Assembly (NCBI RefSeq): GCF_014697375.1
Contig: NZ_JACJRS010000006.1
Coordinates: 33,333-97,332 of the forward strand
DNA from: Phormidium sp. FACHB-1136
GTDB lineage: Bacteria > Cyanobacteriota > Cyanobacteriia > Phormidesmidales > Phormidesmidaceae
Direction of reading: 5' to 3'
Length of the DNA: 64,000 nt
Numbering within the stretch: the first letter of the stretch is position 1; each line of letters opens with the position of its first letter. Position numbers and translations under genes: made by a program. Shown piece after piece: positions 27,704 to 36,235 of the stretch. Below the pieces are notes generated by a model that was given only the letters and a program-made list of their open reading frames with translations, searched no databases and was not told the origin of the DNA.

Positions 27704-28034
27704 AGACTGGCATCTCCGCATTTATGATATTTTGTCCGCAATGCAGTCTATTCAAACTCTCACAGAAAATCTGAGTTTTGAAGACTTTGCGTCAGACGAA
27801 ATCCTAGTTAAGGCTGTGCTCTATGACTTCATTGTTATCGGAGAAGCATCAGCCAACGTACCCGCTAGTGTTCAAGAACAGTATCCCAATATCCCCTGGC
27901 GATCTATGAAAGATATGCGAAACATCGCCGCCCATGAGTATTTCCAAGTAGATCTGCCAACAGTCTGGCGAACAATCAAGAAAAGCCTACCTCCCCTTGT
28001 CCAGCCCCTTTTAGACTTGTCAGAATCTCAATAA
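27693..28034 (+). CDS. hepT: HepT-type HEPN ribonuclease toxin
   Basis: This 113-residue HEPN (DUF86) protein has the catalytic RNxxxH-Y region in MRNIAAHEYFQVD. The GTG start overlaps the nucleotidyltransferase gene. HepT cleaves RNA until it is adenylylated by its partner. Both active-site motifs look intact, so this is likely a working toxin-antitoxin pair. Confidence 0.9.
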   Translation: MSSRDWHLRIYDILSAMQSIQTLTENLSFEDFASDEILVKAVLYDFIVIGEASANVPASVQEQYPNIPWRSMKDMRNIAAHEYFQVDLPTVWRTIKKSLPPLVQPLLDLSESQ

Positions 28035-28250
28035 CTAAAGCGCATCATAGATGGCATCATCTTCACTGTAACCCGCCAAAAACTGATCCGCCGCCATAGT
28101 TTGCCACTCAACCGATTCCTCTTTTTCAAAATCCTCCGGCACCAGCACAATCACCCTCGCATAATGCCCCGCCAACTGCACCAGGGCCGCTTCCGGCAGC
28201 TTCAGTTGCCCATCAGCCAAAATTTCCCCGGCAAACTCGTAGGCTTTCAC
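28035..28250 (-). CDS. Orphan antitoxin-like protein
   Basis: This 71-residue acidic protein starts VKAYEFAGEILADGQLKLPEAA, then has VIVLVPEDFEK and a tail ending SEDDAIYDAL. It matches a family of short cyanobacterial antitoxins. The GTG at 28250 follows GAGGGAGA closely; a TTG 12 bases upstream is the alternative. No toxin is adjacent. Its stop abuts that of hepT on the other strand with no spacer. Confidence 0.65.
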   Translation of the reverse strand: MKAYEFAGEILADGQLKLPEAALVQLAGHYARVIVLVPEDFEKEESVEWQTMAADQFLAGYSEDDAIYDAL

Positions 28251-28275
28251 AGTCTCCCTCAATTATGGCTAATAG

Positions 28276-28302
28276 GATGCGTTAGCCCTAGCCTAGCGCA
28301 TC
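28276..28302. repeat. Short dispersed palindrome (GATGCG...CGCATC)
   Basis: GATGCGTTAGCC, then CTAGCCTAG and CGCATC form an imperfect inverted repeat. A related block is at 22031. Such elements are frequent between cyanobacterial genes. Confidence 0.45.
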
Positions 28303-28342
28303 ATCGTTGTGTAAACAGCCTAACGACATAGGACACAACGCT

Positions 28343-28400
28343 ATCCTATTCTAGTCAGGCATAATTGCAGGTAAGCGCATCATTGTCATCCTCCCAAGCA
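28343..28400 (+). repeat. Leader repeat, copy 3
   Basis: ATCCTATTCTAGTCAGGCAT, then AATTGCAGGTAAGCGCATCA and TTGTCATCCTCCCAAGCA: the same leader as at 25184 with several substitutions, placed before the damaged DUF3782 copy. Confidence 0.65.
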
Positions 28401-28403
28401 TCC

Positions 28404-28775
28404 ATGGCAGATCCCGTTACCCTTCAAGACATCTACGACCTCTTCAAAGCCTCCTAGACCGACCTCCAAGCCTCGCGGGAAGCATTTGATCGGCGTATGG
28501 CAGAATCTAAAGCCGAAGCAGATCGCCGCATGGCGGAGTTGGAAAATATTATCGCCAACACCAGTCGCAAAATAGGGCGCTTAGGGGATGATCGCTGGGG
28601 AACCTTTATCGAAGATTTAGTCGAACCATCGGTATCACGGTTATTTGAAGCGCGAGGTATAGACATTCAAACCACCTACCGTCGGGCCAAATCCACCCGT
28701 CCCGCCGCCCGAATGGAAATTGACATTCGGGCCATTGATGGCGATGGGGCCGTAGCGATTGAAGTCAAACCTTGA
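28404..28775 (+). pseudogene. DUF3782 pseudogene
   Basis: This is a copy of the gene at 25242. It starts MADPVTLQDIYDLFKAS, but codon 18 is TAG where the intact gene has CAG. After the stop the frame continues to match (REAFDRRMAESKAEADRRMAE), with a shorter coiled coil, an extra Asp codon in LGDDRWGTF and the nuclease motif. It then breaks off right after IEVKP, so about 75 C-terminal residues are gone. An internal start after the stop could still give a truncated product. Its broken end marks the right edge of the accessory island. Confidence 0.85.
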
Positions 28776-29036
28776 TCTTCAGGGTTGATCTCCGGGAGGT
28801 TCAGTTGTGAGGGCGGTTGAATCGTCATGCCCCTTACTCTAAGGTTTACCCCTTCAGGCGTCAAAGCTTAAGAAAACCCGCATAGGTTTGGGGAGGACAG
28901 TGGCGGGGAAAGCGGCTATGGCATTCTGATGGCGTTAATGGGGCGTTAACAACGGCCCAAACCGCTGTGATTACAATAATGTGGACAGCAACGGGGGGCC
29001 ACCCCTCTCACCGTCTCACCATTCCAGGAGAACATC

Positions 29037-30209
29037 ATGGCCAGCCTTTTAGAGCAACTTCGGCAAGTCACCATTGTGGTGGCCGACACCGGGGACATTC
29101 AAGCCATCGAAAAATTTACGCCCCGCGATGCCACCACCAACCCCTCGCTGATTACGGCGGCGGCACAGATGCCCCAGTATCACCAAATTGTGGATGAAAC
29201 TCTGCTCAAGGCCAAGGCGGATGCGGGTTCTGAGGCGTCGGATAAGGACATTGCCAACCTGGCGTTTAATCGCTTAGCGGTGTCCTTTGGTCAGCGGATT
29301 CTCGATATTATTCCCGGTCGGGTCTCGACGGAGGTGGATGCGCGACTCTCCTACGATACCGAAGCCACCATCGCCACCGCCCACAACATCATCGATCAGT
29401 ATGACAAGCTGGGCATTGGCCCGGATCGGGTGCTGATTAAAATTGCCTCCACCTGGGAGGGCATCAAGGCTGCTGAGGTGTTGGAAAAAGAAGGGATTCA
29501 CTGCAACCTGACATTGTTGTTTGGCACCCACCAAGCTATCGCCTGCGCCGAGGCCGGGGTAACGTTGATTTCCCCCTTTGTGGGCCGTATTTTGGACTGG
29601 TACAAAAAGGAGACTGGGCGCGAGGAATACGCCCCCCACGAAGATCCCGGCGTGGTGTCTGTGACGCAAATCTACAACTACTACAAAAAGTTTGGCTACA
29701 GCACTGAGGTAATGGGAGCTAGTTTCCGCAACATTGGCGAGATTACGGAACTGGCGGGCTGCGACCTGCTGACCATTTCGCCCCAGTTGTTGGCCCAGTT
29801 GAAAGGCACCGAGGCCGATCTACCCCGCAAGCTTGATCCTGAGAAAGCGGTGACCCTGGACATCGAGAGAATCCCCATGGATGAGGCCACCTTCCGCACC
29901 ATGCACGAGGCCGACCGTATGGCCAAGGAAAAGCTAGACGAGGGCATCAAAGGCTTTAGCAAGGCGCTGGAAACCCTGGAAGACTTTCTGGCCACCCGTC
30001 TCGCTCAGCTTACCCAGGGCGAAATCATGATCACCCACGCCCGCGATGACCTGTTCAAAGCCTACGATCTGGATGGCGACGGCTTTATTACCCGCGAAGA
30101 ATGGCTCGGCACCGATGCCGTGTTCGATGCCCTTGATTCTGACCACGACGGCAAACTCTCCGTCCACGAAATTGGCGTTGGCCTGGGGGCGGCATTCCAA
30201 CTAGCCTAG
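29037..30209 (+). CDS. tal: Transaldolase with C-terminal EF-hand pair
   Basis: Transaldolase moves a dihydroxyacetone unit between sugar phosphates in the pentose phosphate pathway. The 390-residue product has the class I/TalB layout: [13 protein letters not shown], then the Schiff-base Lys in [17 protein letters not shown] (about 135) and [18 protein letters not shown]. After about 330 residues comes an EF-hand pair with two canonical calcium loops: [12 protein letters not shown] (344-355) and [12 protein letters not shown] (367-378). Transaldolase/EF-hand fusions are known in cyanobacteria and suggest calcium control. CAGGAGAACATC before the ATG is a good ribosome site. It is the first core gene after the island. 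Confidence 0.95.
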   Translation: MASLLEQLRQVTIVVADTGDIQAIEKFTPRDATTNPSLITAAAQMPQYHQIVDETLLKAKADAGSEASDKDIANLAFNRLAVSFGQRILDIIPGRVSTEVDARLSYDTEATIATAHNIIDQYDKLGIGPDRVLIKIASTWEGIKAAEVLEKEGIHCNLTLLFGTHQAIACAEAGVTLISPFVGRILDWYKKETGREEYAPHEDPGVVSVTQIYNYYKKFGYSTEVMGASFRNIGEITELAGCDLLTISPQLLAQLKGTEADLPRKLDPEKAVTLDIERIPMDEATFRTMHEADRMAKEKLDEGIKGFSKALETLEDFLATRLAQLTQGEIMITHARDDLFKAYDLDGDGFITREEWLGTDAVFDALDSDHDGKLSVHEIGVGLGAAFQLA

Positions 30210-30370
30210 GGCAGGTTCCGTCGCAGGAAAGGAGAACCCAGTGGCGGTAGTAGCCCCACCGGTCCGAAGGGCGTCCTTCGTTCAACCCGTCACACCCTAG
30301 GTCGATATCGTCCTTGCCCGTCTCAGCTAGGACGATATGGATCAGGGTTAATCCGGTCTGTGGCCATGGC

Positions 30371-31249
30371 CTAGGGCGAAGCGCTGACCGTGGGTTTGGT
30401 GAGGCGGCGTAGGCGTTGGGTATCGGCCCAGGCCAGCCCCTTGAGAAAGTAGATTAAGCTGGTAATGGTGGCGAGAATTAAGTAAAACAGGCGAATACCC
30501 CAGCCCGCCCCGTCAAAGATCATGGAAAATACGCCCGGTTCAATGCCGCTGAACCGGGTGAGTTCTGCGCGAAACCACCGCTGATCTTCGGTCATGCGCT
30601 GAAGTTCGGCCCCGGTGGCGGGTAGGAGAGGCATCCGGGTGGTGGTGCGGTAGTATCCCCAAAATCCGGTGCTGCCGCTTTCTCGCTCTAGGGCAATATT
30701 GGCGGTGTCGATCACCTGCTGGCGAGGCAGATCAGACTGGGCGGAAACCTGATCGAGCCACAGTTGATACCGTAGCCAGTAGCTACTGAAAAAGATCAGC
30801 GGAAAAATCACCACTAGGGCCAGAGTTTTAAGGAGGAGCGGGCTTTTGGACGGCAAATGACGGGAAGCGGCCCCCAGCCCCCAGCCCAGTACGGCAAACA
30901 GAGGAATGACGCTCAGTTCTACGAGCTCCAGGCTTTTGATCCACCCTCCGGCAATGGGAAGGGGGTGCAAAAAGGTCTCAGCGGCCCAGGTAATGGCCAA
31001 CCGAGCCAGCAACACCAGGGCCACCACCAAGATGACCGTGATAACGTAGCGAAGCGTCGCAGACTTGAACAATCGAGCCATGGGCTTAGTGACAAACGTT
31101 GCTAGATAATAGCTAAACTTTGACGATGCCGTCTCGATCCAGCGGCTTCCTTTCCCATGGGCTAAGGGTGGAGACTGCGCCAAAATTGAGGTGGGGGAGG
31201 CTGGGGCTGGTGCGGCCCGCCGCCTGTCCAGACCCTTTAGGCCAAGCAT
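30371..31249 (-). CDS. Uncharacterised multi-helix membrane protein
   Basis: This 292-residue protein has hydrophobic segments at about 68-90, 108-128, 140-160 and 255-275, and a large loop (about 165-250) that should face one side of the membrane. It has no known motif. The first 55 residues are Pro/Ala-rich and may not be translated. An ATG at 31081 (MARLFKSATLRYVI), just before the first helix, is a plausible true start, and the long-form start would lie only 10 bases from the divergent exporter gene. Confidence 0.65.
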   Translation of the reverse strand: MLGLKGLDRRRAAPAPASPTSILAQSPPLAHGKGSRWIETASSKFSYYLATFVTKPMARLFKSATLRYVITVILVVALVLLARLAITWAAETFLHPLPIAGGWIKSLELVELSVIPLFAVLGWGLGAASRHLPSKSPLLLKTLALVVIFPLIFFSSYWLRYQLWLDQVSAQSDLPRQQVIDTANIALERESGSTGFWGYYRTTTRMPLLPATGAELQRMTEDQRWFRAELTRFSGIEPGVFSMIFDGAGWGIRLFYLILATITSLIYFLKGLAWADTQRLRRLTKPTVSASP

Positions 31250-31258
31250 GAGGACATT

Positions 31259-32089
31259 GTGGGCGACGTTGTTCTGTTACTAGGGGTGGGCACCTTGGCC
31301 GGGGTGTTGGCGGGGTTTTTGGGCATTGGCGGTGGCACGGTGATGGTTCCAGCCATGGTAGCCCTGGGGCTTTCGGGGGTGGAAGCGGTGGGCACCAGTA
31401 CCCTAGCGATTGTGATCATCTCCTTGGGGGGGAGCCTACAAAACTGGCGCATGGGCTTTTTGAAGGTGGGTAACGTGCTGATGCTGGGCCTACCCTCAGT
31501 GGGTACGGCCTTCGTGGGTACGGCCTTAGCTAGCCATATTCCTGAGTATCTACTACTGGGGATTTTCGGCCTCTTTCTGCTGGTCAATATCTATCTGATT
31601 GGCATCAAAAAGCAGGTTGTCGCCCAGGCGGCGTTGCAAGGTGCTGATGCTACGGAGGATCCCGACTCGACCTTAACGTTAGCCGTAACGCCAGCCCCAG
31701 CGCAACCGACGAACCCTGTCCTAGCTCGAATGTTGATTGGCGGCATCGCCGGATTCTTGGCGGGGTTGTTTGGCGTTGGGGGTGGTGTGGTGATGGTGCC
31801 CCTGCAAATTTTGCGGCTGCGGGAGACCATCAAAACCGCCATTCAAACCAGTCTGGGGGCGATTGTGATCACCGCCCTTTCCGCCTGCGGTTGGCACACC
31901 CTCCAGGGCAATGTGGTGCCGATCACCGGAGTGCTGCTAGGGCTAGGGGGGCTGGTGGGCGTGCAGGGCAGCACCCGCTATTTGCCCAAATTGCCGGATG
32001 CCATCGTCACCCTCATGTTTCGTGGGCTGCTGGCCTTTTTTGCCCTATTTTTCTGGTATCGGGCCTGGGGCAGCTTCACGGCATCCTGA
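31259..32089 (+). CDS. TauE/SafE-family anion exporter
   Basis: This 276-residue integral membrane protein has two homologous halves, each opening with the TauE/SafE glycine motif: GVLAGFLGIGGGTVMVPAMV near the N-terminus and GFLAGLFGVGGGVVMVPLQI near 165. About eight hydrophobic segments are visible. The family moves sulfite, sulfoacetate or related anions across the inner membrane; the substrate here is unknown. The start is GTG with GAGG a few bases upstream. Confidence 0.88.
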   Translation: MGDVVLLLGVGTLAGVLAGFLGIGGGTVMVPAMVALGLSGVEAVGTSTLAIVIISLGGSLQNWRMGFLKVGNVLMLGLPSVGTAFVGTALASHIPEYLLLGIFGLFLLVNIYLIGIKKQVVAQAALQGADATEDPDSTLTLAVTPAPAQPTNPVLARMLIGGIAGFLAGLFGVGGGVVMVPLQILRLRETIKTAIQTSLGAIVITALSACGWHTLQGNVVPITGVLLGLGGLVGVQGSTRYLPKLPDAIVTLMFRGLLAFFALFFWYRAWGSFTAS

Positions 32090-32299
32090 AGACGGCCTGA
32101 TCTGAAGGTAGGGCGTCCTAAAGGTAGGGTCTCCTTAAGTCGTAACCTAAGCTACAGCTTGGAGGCCACATCACCCAGTACAGATGAAAACTATTGTGTA
32201 ATCGCTGGCAGAATCTTGTTTCGCTCAGCGTACCGTTGAACGGTGGGGCATGACCACGTTGCGTCCCCCGCGCTATCTACCCCTAGGGAGGTTGCACCT

Positions 32300-33796
32300 G
32301 TGCTATTCGATGCCTACGACCCCGGCGACTTCTACGATGAACTGTTTGTGGGCCAGGGCCAGCCGCGCCCGGAGGCAGATCTGCTGATTAAACGGGTGAA
32401 TGCCCTGTCATTGGTAGAGTTGCAGCAGCGTCAGGAGGCCGTCCAAAAGACCCTGTTTAAGCTGGGGGTCACCTTCAACGTCTATAGCGACACCCAAGGC
32501 ACCGAGCGGATTTTTCCCTTCGATGTGATTCCCCGCATTGTTCCTGGCCACGAGTGGGACTGGCTAGAAAAGGGCCTGAAGCAGCGCATCCAAGCCATTA
32601 ACTGCTTTCTTCACGATGTTTACAACGATCAAAACATCCTCAACGATGGGGTGATCCCGCGCCATGTGGTCGAGAGCGCACCGGGATTTCTGGAACCCTG
32701 CATGGGCCTGCAACCGCCTAACAACATTTGGTGTCACATCACCGGAACGGATCTGGTGCGCGACCGGGATGGCACCTGGTACGTGCTGGAGGACAATATG
32801 CGCTGTCCCTCCGGCGTGTCCTACGTGCTGGAAAATCGGCGGGTGATGAAGACCACCTTTCCCCACCTGTTCTCGGCCATGGATATTGCGGCGGTGGACG
32901 ACTACGCCAGCCAACTGCTCGAAACCCTGCTTAACCTCGCCCCCGAAACCCTGATCAATCCCCGCGTGGCGGTGCTCACTCCGGGCATGTATAACTCCGC
33001 CTACTTCGAGCATTCCTTCCTGGCTCAACAAATTGGGGCGGAACTGGTGGAGGGGCGCGATCTCGTCGTCTCTGACGGCTACCTGAAAATGCGTACCACC
33101 AAGGGGCTAGAGCGGGTGGATGTAGTCTATCGCCGCATTGATGACGACTTTATTGATCCCCAAGCCTTCCGGCCCGATTCGCTGCTGGGGGTGCCCGGTT
33201 TGATGGAGGTCTACCGCGCCGGACGGGTAGCCATTGCCAATGCCCTCGGAACGGGCGTGGCCGACGACAAACTGGTCTACGCCTACGTGCCCCAGATGAT
33301 CCGCTACTACCTCGACGAAGATCAGATCATCCCCAACGTGCCCACCTTTTTGTGCGAAGACCCCACCCAGCAAGCCCACGTCCTCAGCAATTTGGACAAG
33401 CTGGTGGTCAAGGCCACCAATGCCTCCGGCGGCTACGGGATGCTGGTTGGCCCCCACGCCACCGAGGAACAACGGCTAGAATTTGCCGACCGCATCCGCG
33501 CCAACCCCAGGGGCTACATCGCCCAGCCCACCCTCTGCCTTTCCCGCGTGCCCACATTAATCGACGGCGGCTTTGAAGGCTGTCACGTCGATCTGCGCCC
33601 CTATATTCTCTACGGGCAGGATATTTACGTGAACCCCGGTGGCCTCACCCGCGTTGCCCTAAAACGCGGGTCCCTCGTGGTCAACTCCTCCCAGGGCGGC
33701 GGCAGCAAAGATACCTGGGTGGTGCGTTCCATAGATGCCAATGGCCAGTCCCAAGGTCAATTCCAAGGCCGATCCCAAGGCCAATCCCAAGGGTAG
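32300..33796 (+). CDS. Circularly permuted ATP-grasp family protein
   Basis: This 498-residue protein matches the circularly permuted ATP-grasp family (former DUF404/DUF407): FDAYDPGDFYDELF at the start, then CHITGTDLVRDRDGTWYVLEDNMRCPSGVSY, and LVVKATNASGGYGMLVG with the P-loop-like Gly-rich loop. Members are thought to ligate peptides or amino acids, usually next to an alpha-E (DUF403) protein and a transglutaminase. Neither is here; the next gene is a sensor kinase. I place the start at GTG 32300, because TAGGGAGG lies about 9 bases upstream and homologues begin at FDAY. The C-terminus ends in Gln-Gly repeats. Confidence 0.88.
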   Translation: MLFDAYDPGDFYDELFVGQGQPRPEADLLIKRVNALSLVELQQRQEAVQKTLFKLGVTFNVYSDTQGTERIFPFDVIPRIVPGHEWDWLEKGLKQRIQAINCFLHDVYNDQNILNDGVIPRHVVESAPGFLEPCMGLQPPNNIWCHITGTDLVRDRDGTWYVLEDNMRCPSGVSYVLENRRVMKTTFPHLFSAMDIAAVDDYASQLLETLLNLAPETLINPRVAVLTPGMYNSAYFEHSFLAQQIGAELVEGRDLVVSDGYLKMRTTKGLERVDVVYRRIDDDFIDPQAFRPDSLLGVPGLMEVYRAGRVAIANALGTGVADDKLVYAYVPQMIRYYLDEDQIIPNVPTFLCEDPTQQAHVLSNLDKLVVKATNASGGYGMLVGPHATEEQRLEFADRIRANPRGYIAQPTLCLSRVPTLIDGGFEGCHVDLRPYILYGQDIYVNPGGLTRVALKRGSLVVNSSQGGGSKDTWVVRSIDANGQSQGQFQGRSQGQSQG

Positions 33797-34056
33797 CCGT
33801 CCGCCGCTCGTCACCAAGGGGCTATCCTCCCCGCAGGCCAACGGAGAGGCCAAGGTCGCCCCATAAACCCTTCACCGTTCCTTTAGGAAAATGCGGAGGG
33901 TATCCAAACGGGGGCGATAAAAATTGGCAATATTACGGATACCCCCAGGCAGACCAAACGTTAGGCTATAGGCAGTCAGGGGGAAGAAAAACCCTCAACT
34001 CACAGGATCCTCTCCCCCTGGCTAAGGATTCAGGGTAGTTGTTCATCCCCAGAGCC

Positions 34057-35418
34057 ATGGCATCTGATCATCCCCCCGTCATGTTTTCCGTGCGATCACC
34101 TGGGGAGGAGCGAACATCCACCGCAGCCAGCCCCACAGATCGTCAAACCGTGGCCTGTCAACTGCTGCACACCCTTACCGCTAGTTTGAATACCCCCTAC
34201 ACCCTGCACCAAGTCACCGAGGTGCTGGGTTCTCAGTTGGGAGCCGATAGCTGTTTGGTGTTGTGGCACCATCGGCCCACCGATAGCATCGCCTACACCT
34301 ACTGGCAAAGTGATATTCTCGCCCAGCTTTGGCAACTGCCCAGCCTGGGGCGTTCTCCCCAATCGGCCCTACAGCATCGGGTGGCCGAGGGTTTGATTCA
34401 AGCTCTGTCCACGCCCCAACTCAGCCCAGCCCCCTTCCCGTGGGAGGAGGGGCTAATGACCCTGGCTCAGGATCCGGGTCAGGGGAAAGCGGGGCTATCG
34501 GCCATGAAGGTCTATCGCTCCATGGCCATCACCGCCGTCCCCGACTGCGAAGGCGTGGTGCTACTGCTGAATCGTCGCCGCCGTCCTGGCTTGGCCCTGG
34601 AGGAGGCGCTAACCGTCAACCTGGCCAGCGTGGTGGCCATTGCTCTACATCAGTACCACCTTCAGCAGCAGTCTCAGCAGTGCAACGAACAACTGCGTTA
34701 CCTGAATTACCTCAAAGAGGACTTCCTCAGCACCCTCAACCACGAGCTACGCACCCCCCTCACCAGCATGATGTTGGCCATTCGGATGCTGCGACGACCG
34801 GATTTGACCCCAGAACGGCAGGCCATGTACCTGGACATTCTGGAGCAGCAGTGCAGCCGCGAAACCAACCTGGTCAACGACCTGCTGATGCTACAAACCG
34901 TTGATGCCGGGGCCAGCCGTACCCAACTCATGCCCGTGGATTTGGGGCAGGTCTTGACGACCCTCGCCCAGGAATCCCAGGCATCCCTGGCGGCGGCCCA
35001 GTTGTCCATGGTGGTGAAGGTGCCCCAGGAGGCGGTGCGGGTGCTGGCCTCCGCAAGCCACCTAACGCGGGCCATGCAAGAATTGATGACCAACGCCTGC
35101 AAGTATTCTGCTCCGGGCAGCACCATCACCCTTTCCCTGGCCCAGCCCAAGGCCACCGATGCCAAGGCCACCGTGCAGATCAGCAATGTGGGGGCGGGCA
35201 TCCAGGCCGACGAACTGCCCCATGTGTTTGAAAAATTCCGCCGAGGCCGCAACGCCACCAAGGACGCCATCCCCGGCACCGGAACCGGACTGGCCCTAGT
35301 GCGGGGGCTGCTGGAACAGATCGACGGCACCATCACTGTCACCAGCCAACCTCTTGGCGATCAGCTTTGGCAAACTTGCTTTTCCCTGGGCTTCCGACGC
35401 CATCAGCCTGCGGCCTAG
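34057..35418 (+). CDS. GAF-type sensor histidine kinase
   Basis: This 453-residue cytoplasmic kinase has a GAF-like sensor domain (about 35-195: LTASLNTPYTLHQVTEVLGS, DSCLVLWHH), a HisKA domain with phospho-His in NHELRTPLTSM (about 228), and an HATPase_c domain with N-box ELMTNACKYS, G1 and G2 boxes (VGAGIQADELPHVFEKF, GTGTGLALVRGLLEQI). No transmembrane segment or receiver was found, and no response regulator gene is adjacent, so it is an orphan kinase. Start at ATG 34057; an earlier TTG is possible. Confidence 0.9.
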   Translation: MASDHPPVMFSVRSPGEERTSTAASPTDRQTVACQLLHTLTASLNTPYTLHQVTEVLGSQLGADSCLVLWHHRPTDSIAYTYWQSDILAQLWQLPSLGRSPQSALQHRVAEGLIQALSTPQLSPAPFPWEEGLMTLAQDPGQGKAGLSAMKVYRSMAITAVPDCEGVVLLLNRRRRPGLALEEALTVNLASVVAIALHQYHLQQQSQQCNEQLRYLNYLKEDFLSTLNHELRTPLTSMMLAIRMLRRPDLTPERQAMYLDILEQQCSRETNLVNDLLMLQTVDAGASRTQLMPVDLGQVLTTLAQESQASLAAAQLSMVVKVPQEAVRVLASASHLTRAMQELMTNACKYSAPGSTITLSLAQPKATDAKATVQISNVGAGIQADELPHVFEKFRRGRNATKDAIPGTGTGLALVRGLLEQIDGTITVTSQPLGDQLWQTCFSLGFRRHQPAA

Positions 35419-35528
35419 GTTCCGTGTGAGAGCCCCCATCCGTAGGAGTATGGATGGGGGAGGCGGCTGCGCTATGGTTGCGAGTGGACTTTGCTGGTAT
35501 TCTGGGCAAAGAAATTTGCGTTGGTGCC

Positions 35529-36203
35529 ATGACCATCCATTTCCATGACCGGACGGCCTCCGCCGGATTGCCCCTAGAGGGGGGGAATCGCTGGGTGAGC
35601 GAGGACGCCTTGGCCCTAGGGGAAGCCTGGGGCAACTCTGAAACACTGGGGGACGCCCTGGCGAACGGCGAGGATGATGGCGGCGATGGCATTGAAGACC
35701 GCCTGGAGAGCGGCATTGCTGTCCACACGGAAAAGCGGACGGGTCGTCAACGACGCATCCATGCCCTTACGGACTTACCCTTCACCGCCGAACAGCTTTG
35801 GCAAATCCTCACCGACTACGATAATCTGGCCAGCTTTATTCCCAACCTCACCCGCAGCCGTCGTCTGAGCCATCCTGAAGGCGGCATTCGGATTGAGCAG
35901 GTGGGTTCCCAATGTTTCCTCAACGTGAAGTTTTGCGCCAGGGTGGTGCTGGATGCCGTGGAGCACTTCCCCAATGAACTGCGGTTTTCGATGGTGGAAG
36001 GAGACTTTCGCCAGTTTGAGGGCCAGTGGACGCTGGAGCCGATGGCTGGCCCCACCCCCCGCACCCGCCTGGGCTACGACCTGCTGATTTGTCCCCCCCG
36101 TGCCATGCCCGCTGGCCTAATTGAACGCCACATTCGCAACGACCTGATCCGCAACCTACACGCCATTGGCGAACGGGCTACGGTGCTGTTTGGTGTGTCC
36201 TAG
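35529..36203 (+). CDS. SRPBCC / coenzyme Q-binding-like protein
   Basis: The C-terminal two thirds of this 224-residue protein (about 75-220) is a START-like SRPBCC domain: LPFTAEQLWQILTDYDNLASFIPNL, then EQVGSQCFLNVKFCARVVLDAVE and GQWTLEP. It ends with a helix LIERHIRNDLIRNLHAIGER, as in cyclase/dehydrase-type lipid-binding proteins. The first 70 residues are Gly/Asp/Glu-rich and probably disordered. It begins 110 bases after the kinase on the same strand. Ligand unknown. Confidence 0.85.
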   Translation: MTIHFHDRTASAGLPLEGGNRWVSEDALALGEAWGNSETLGDALANGEDDGGDGIEDRLESGIAVHTEKRTGRQRRIHALTDLPFTAEQLWQILTDYDNLASFIPNLTRSRRLSHPEGGIRIEQVGSQCFLNVKFCARVVLDAVEHFPNELRFSMVEGDFRQFEGQWTLEPMAGPTPRTRLGYDLLICPPRAMPAGLIERHIRNDLIRNLHAIGERATVLFGVS

Positions 36204-36235
36204 CCCAGGTGATTGGTCCAGGTTATCCGCCCAGA

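Noticed and set aside
16534..28780. The accessory island as a prophage
   Set aside because: No integrase, capsid, tail, terminase or lysis gene is visible; the content is toxin-antitoxin and small unknown genes.
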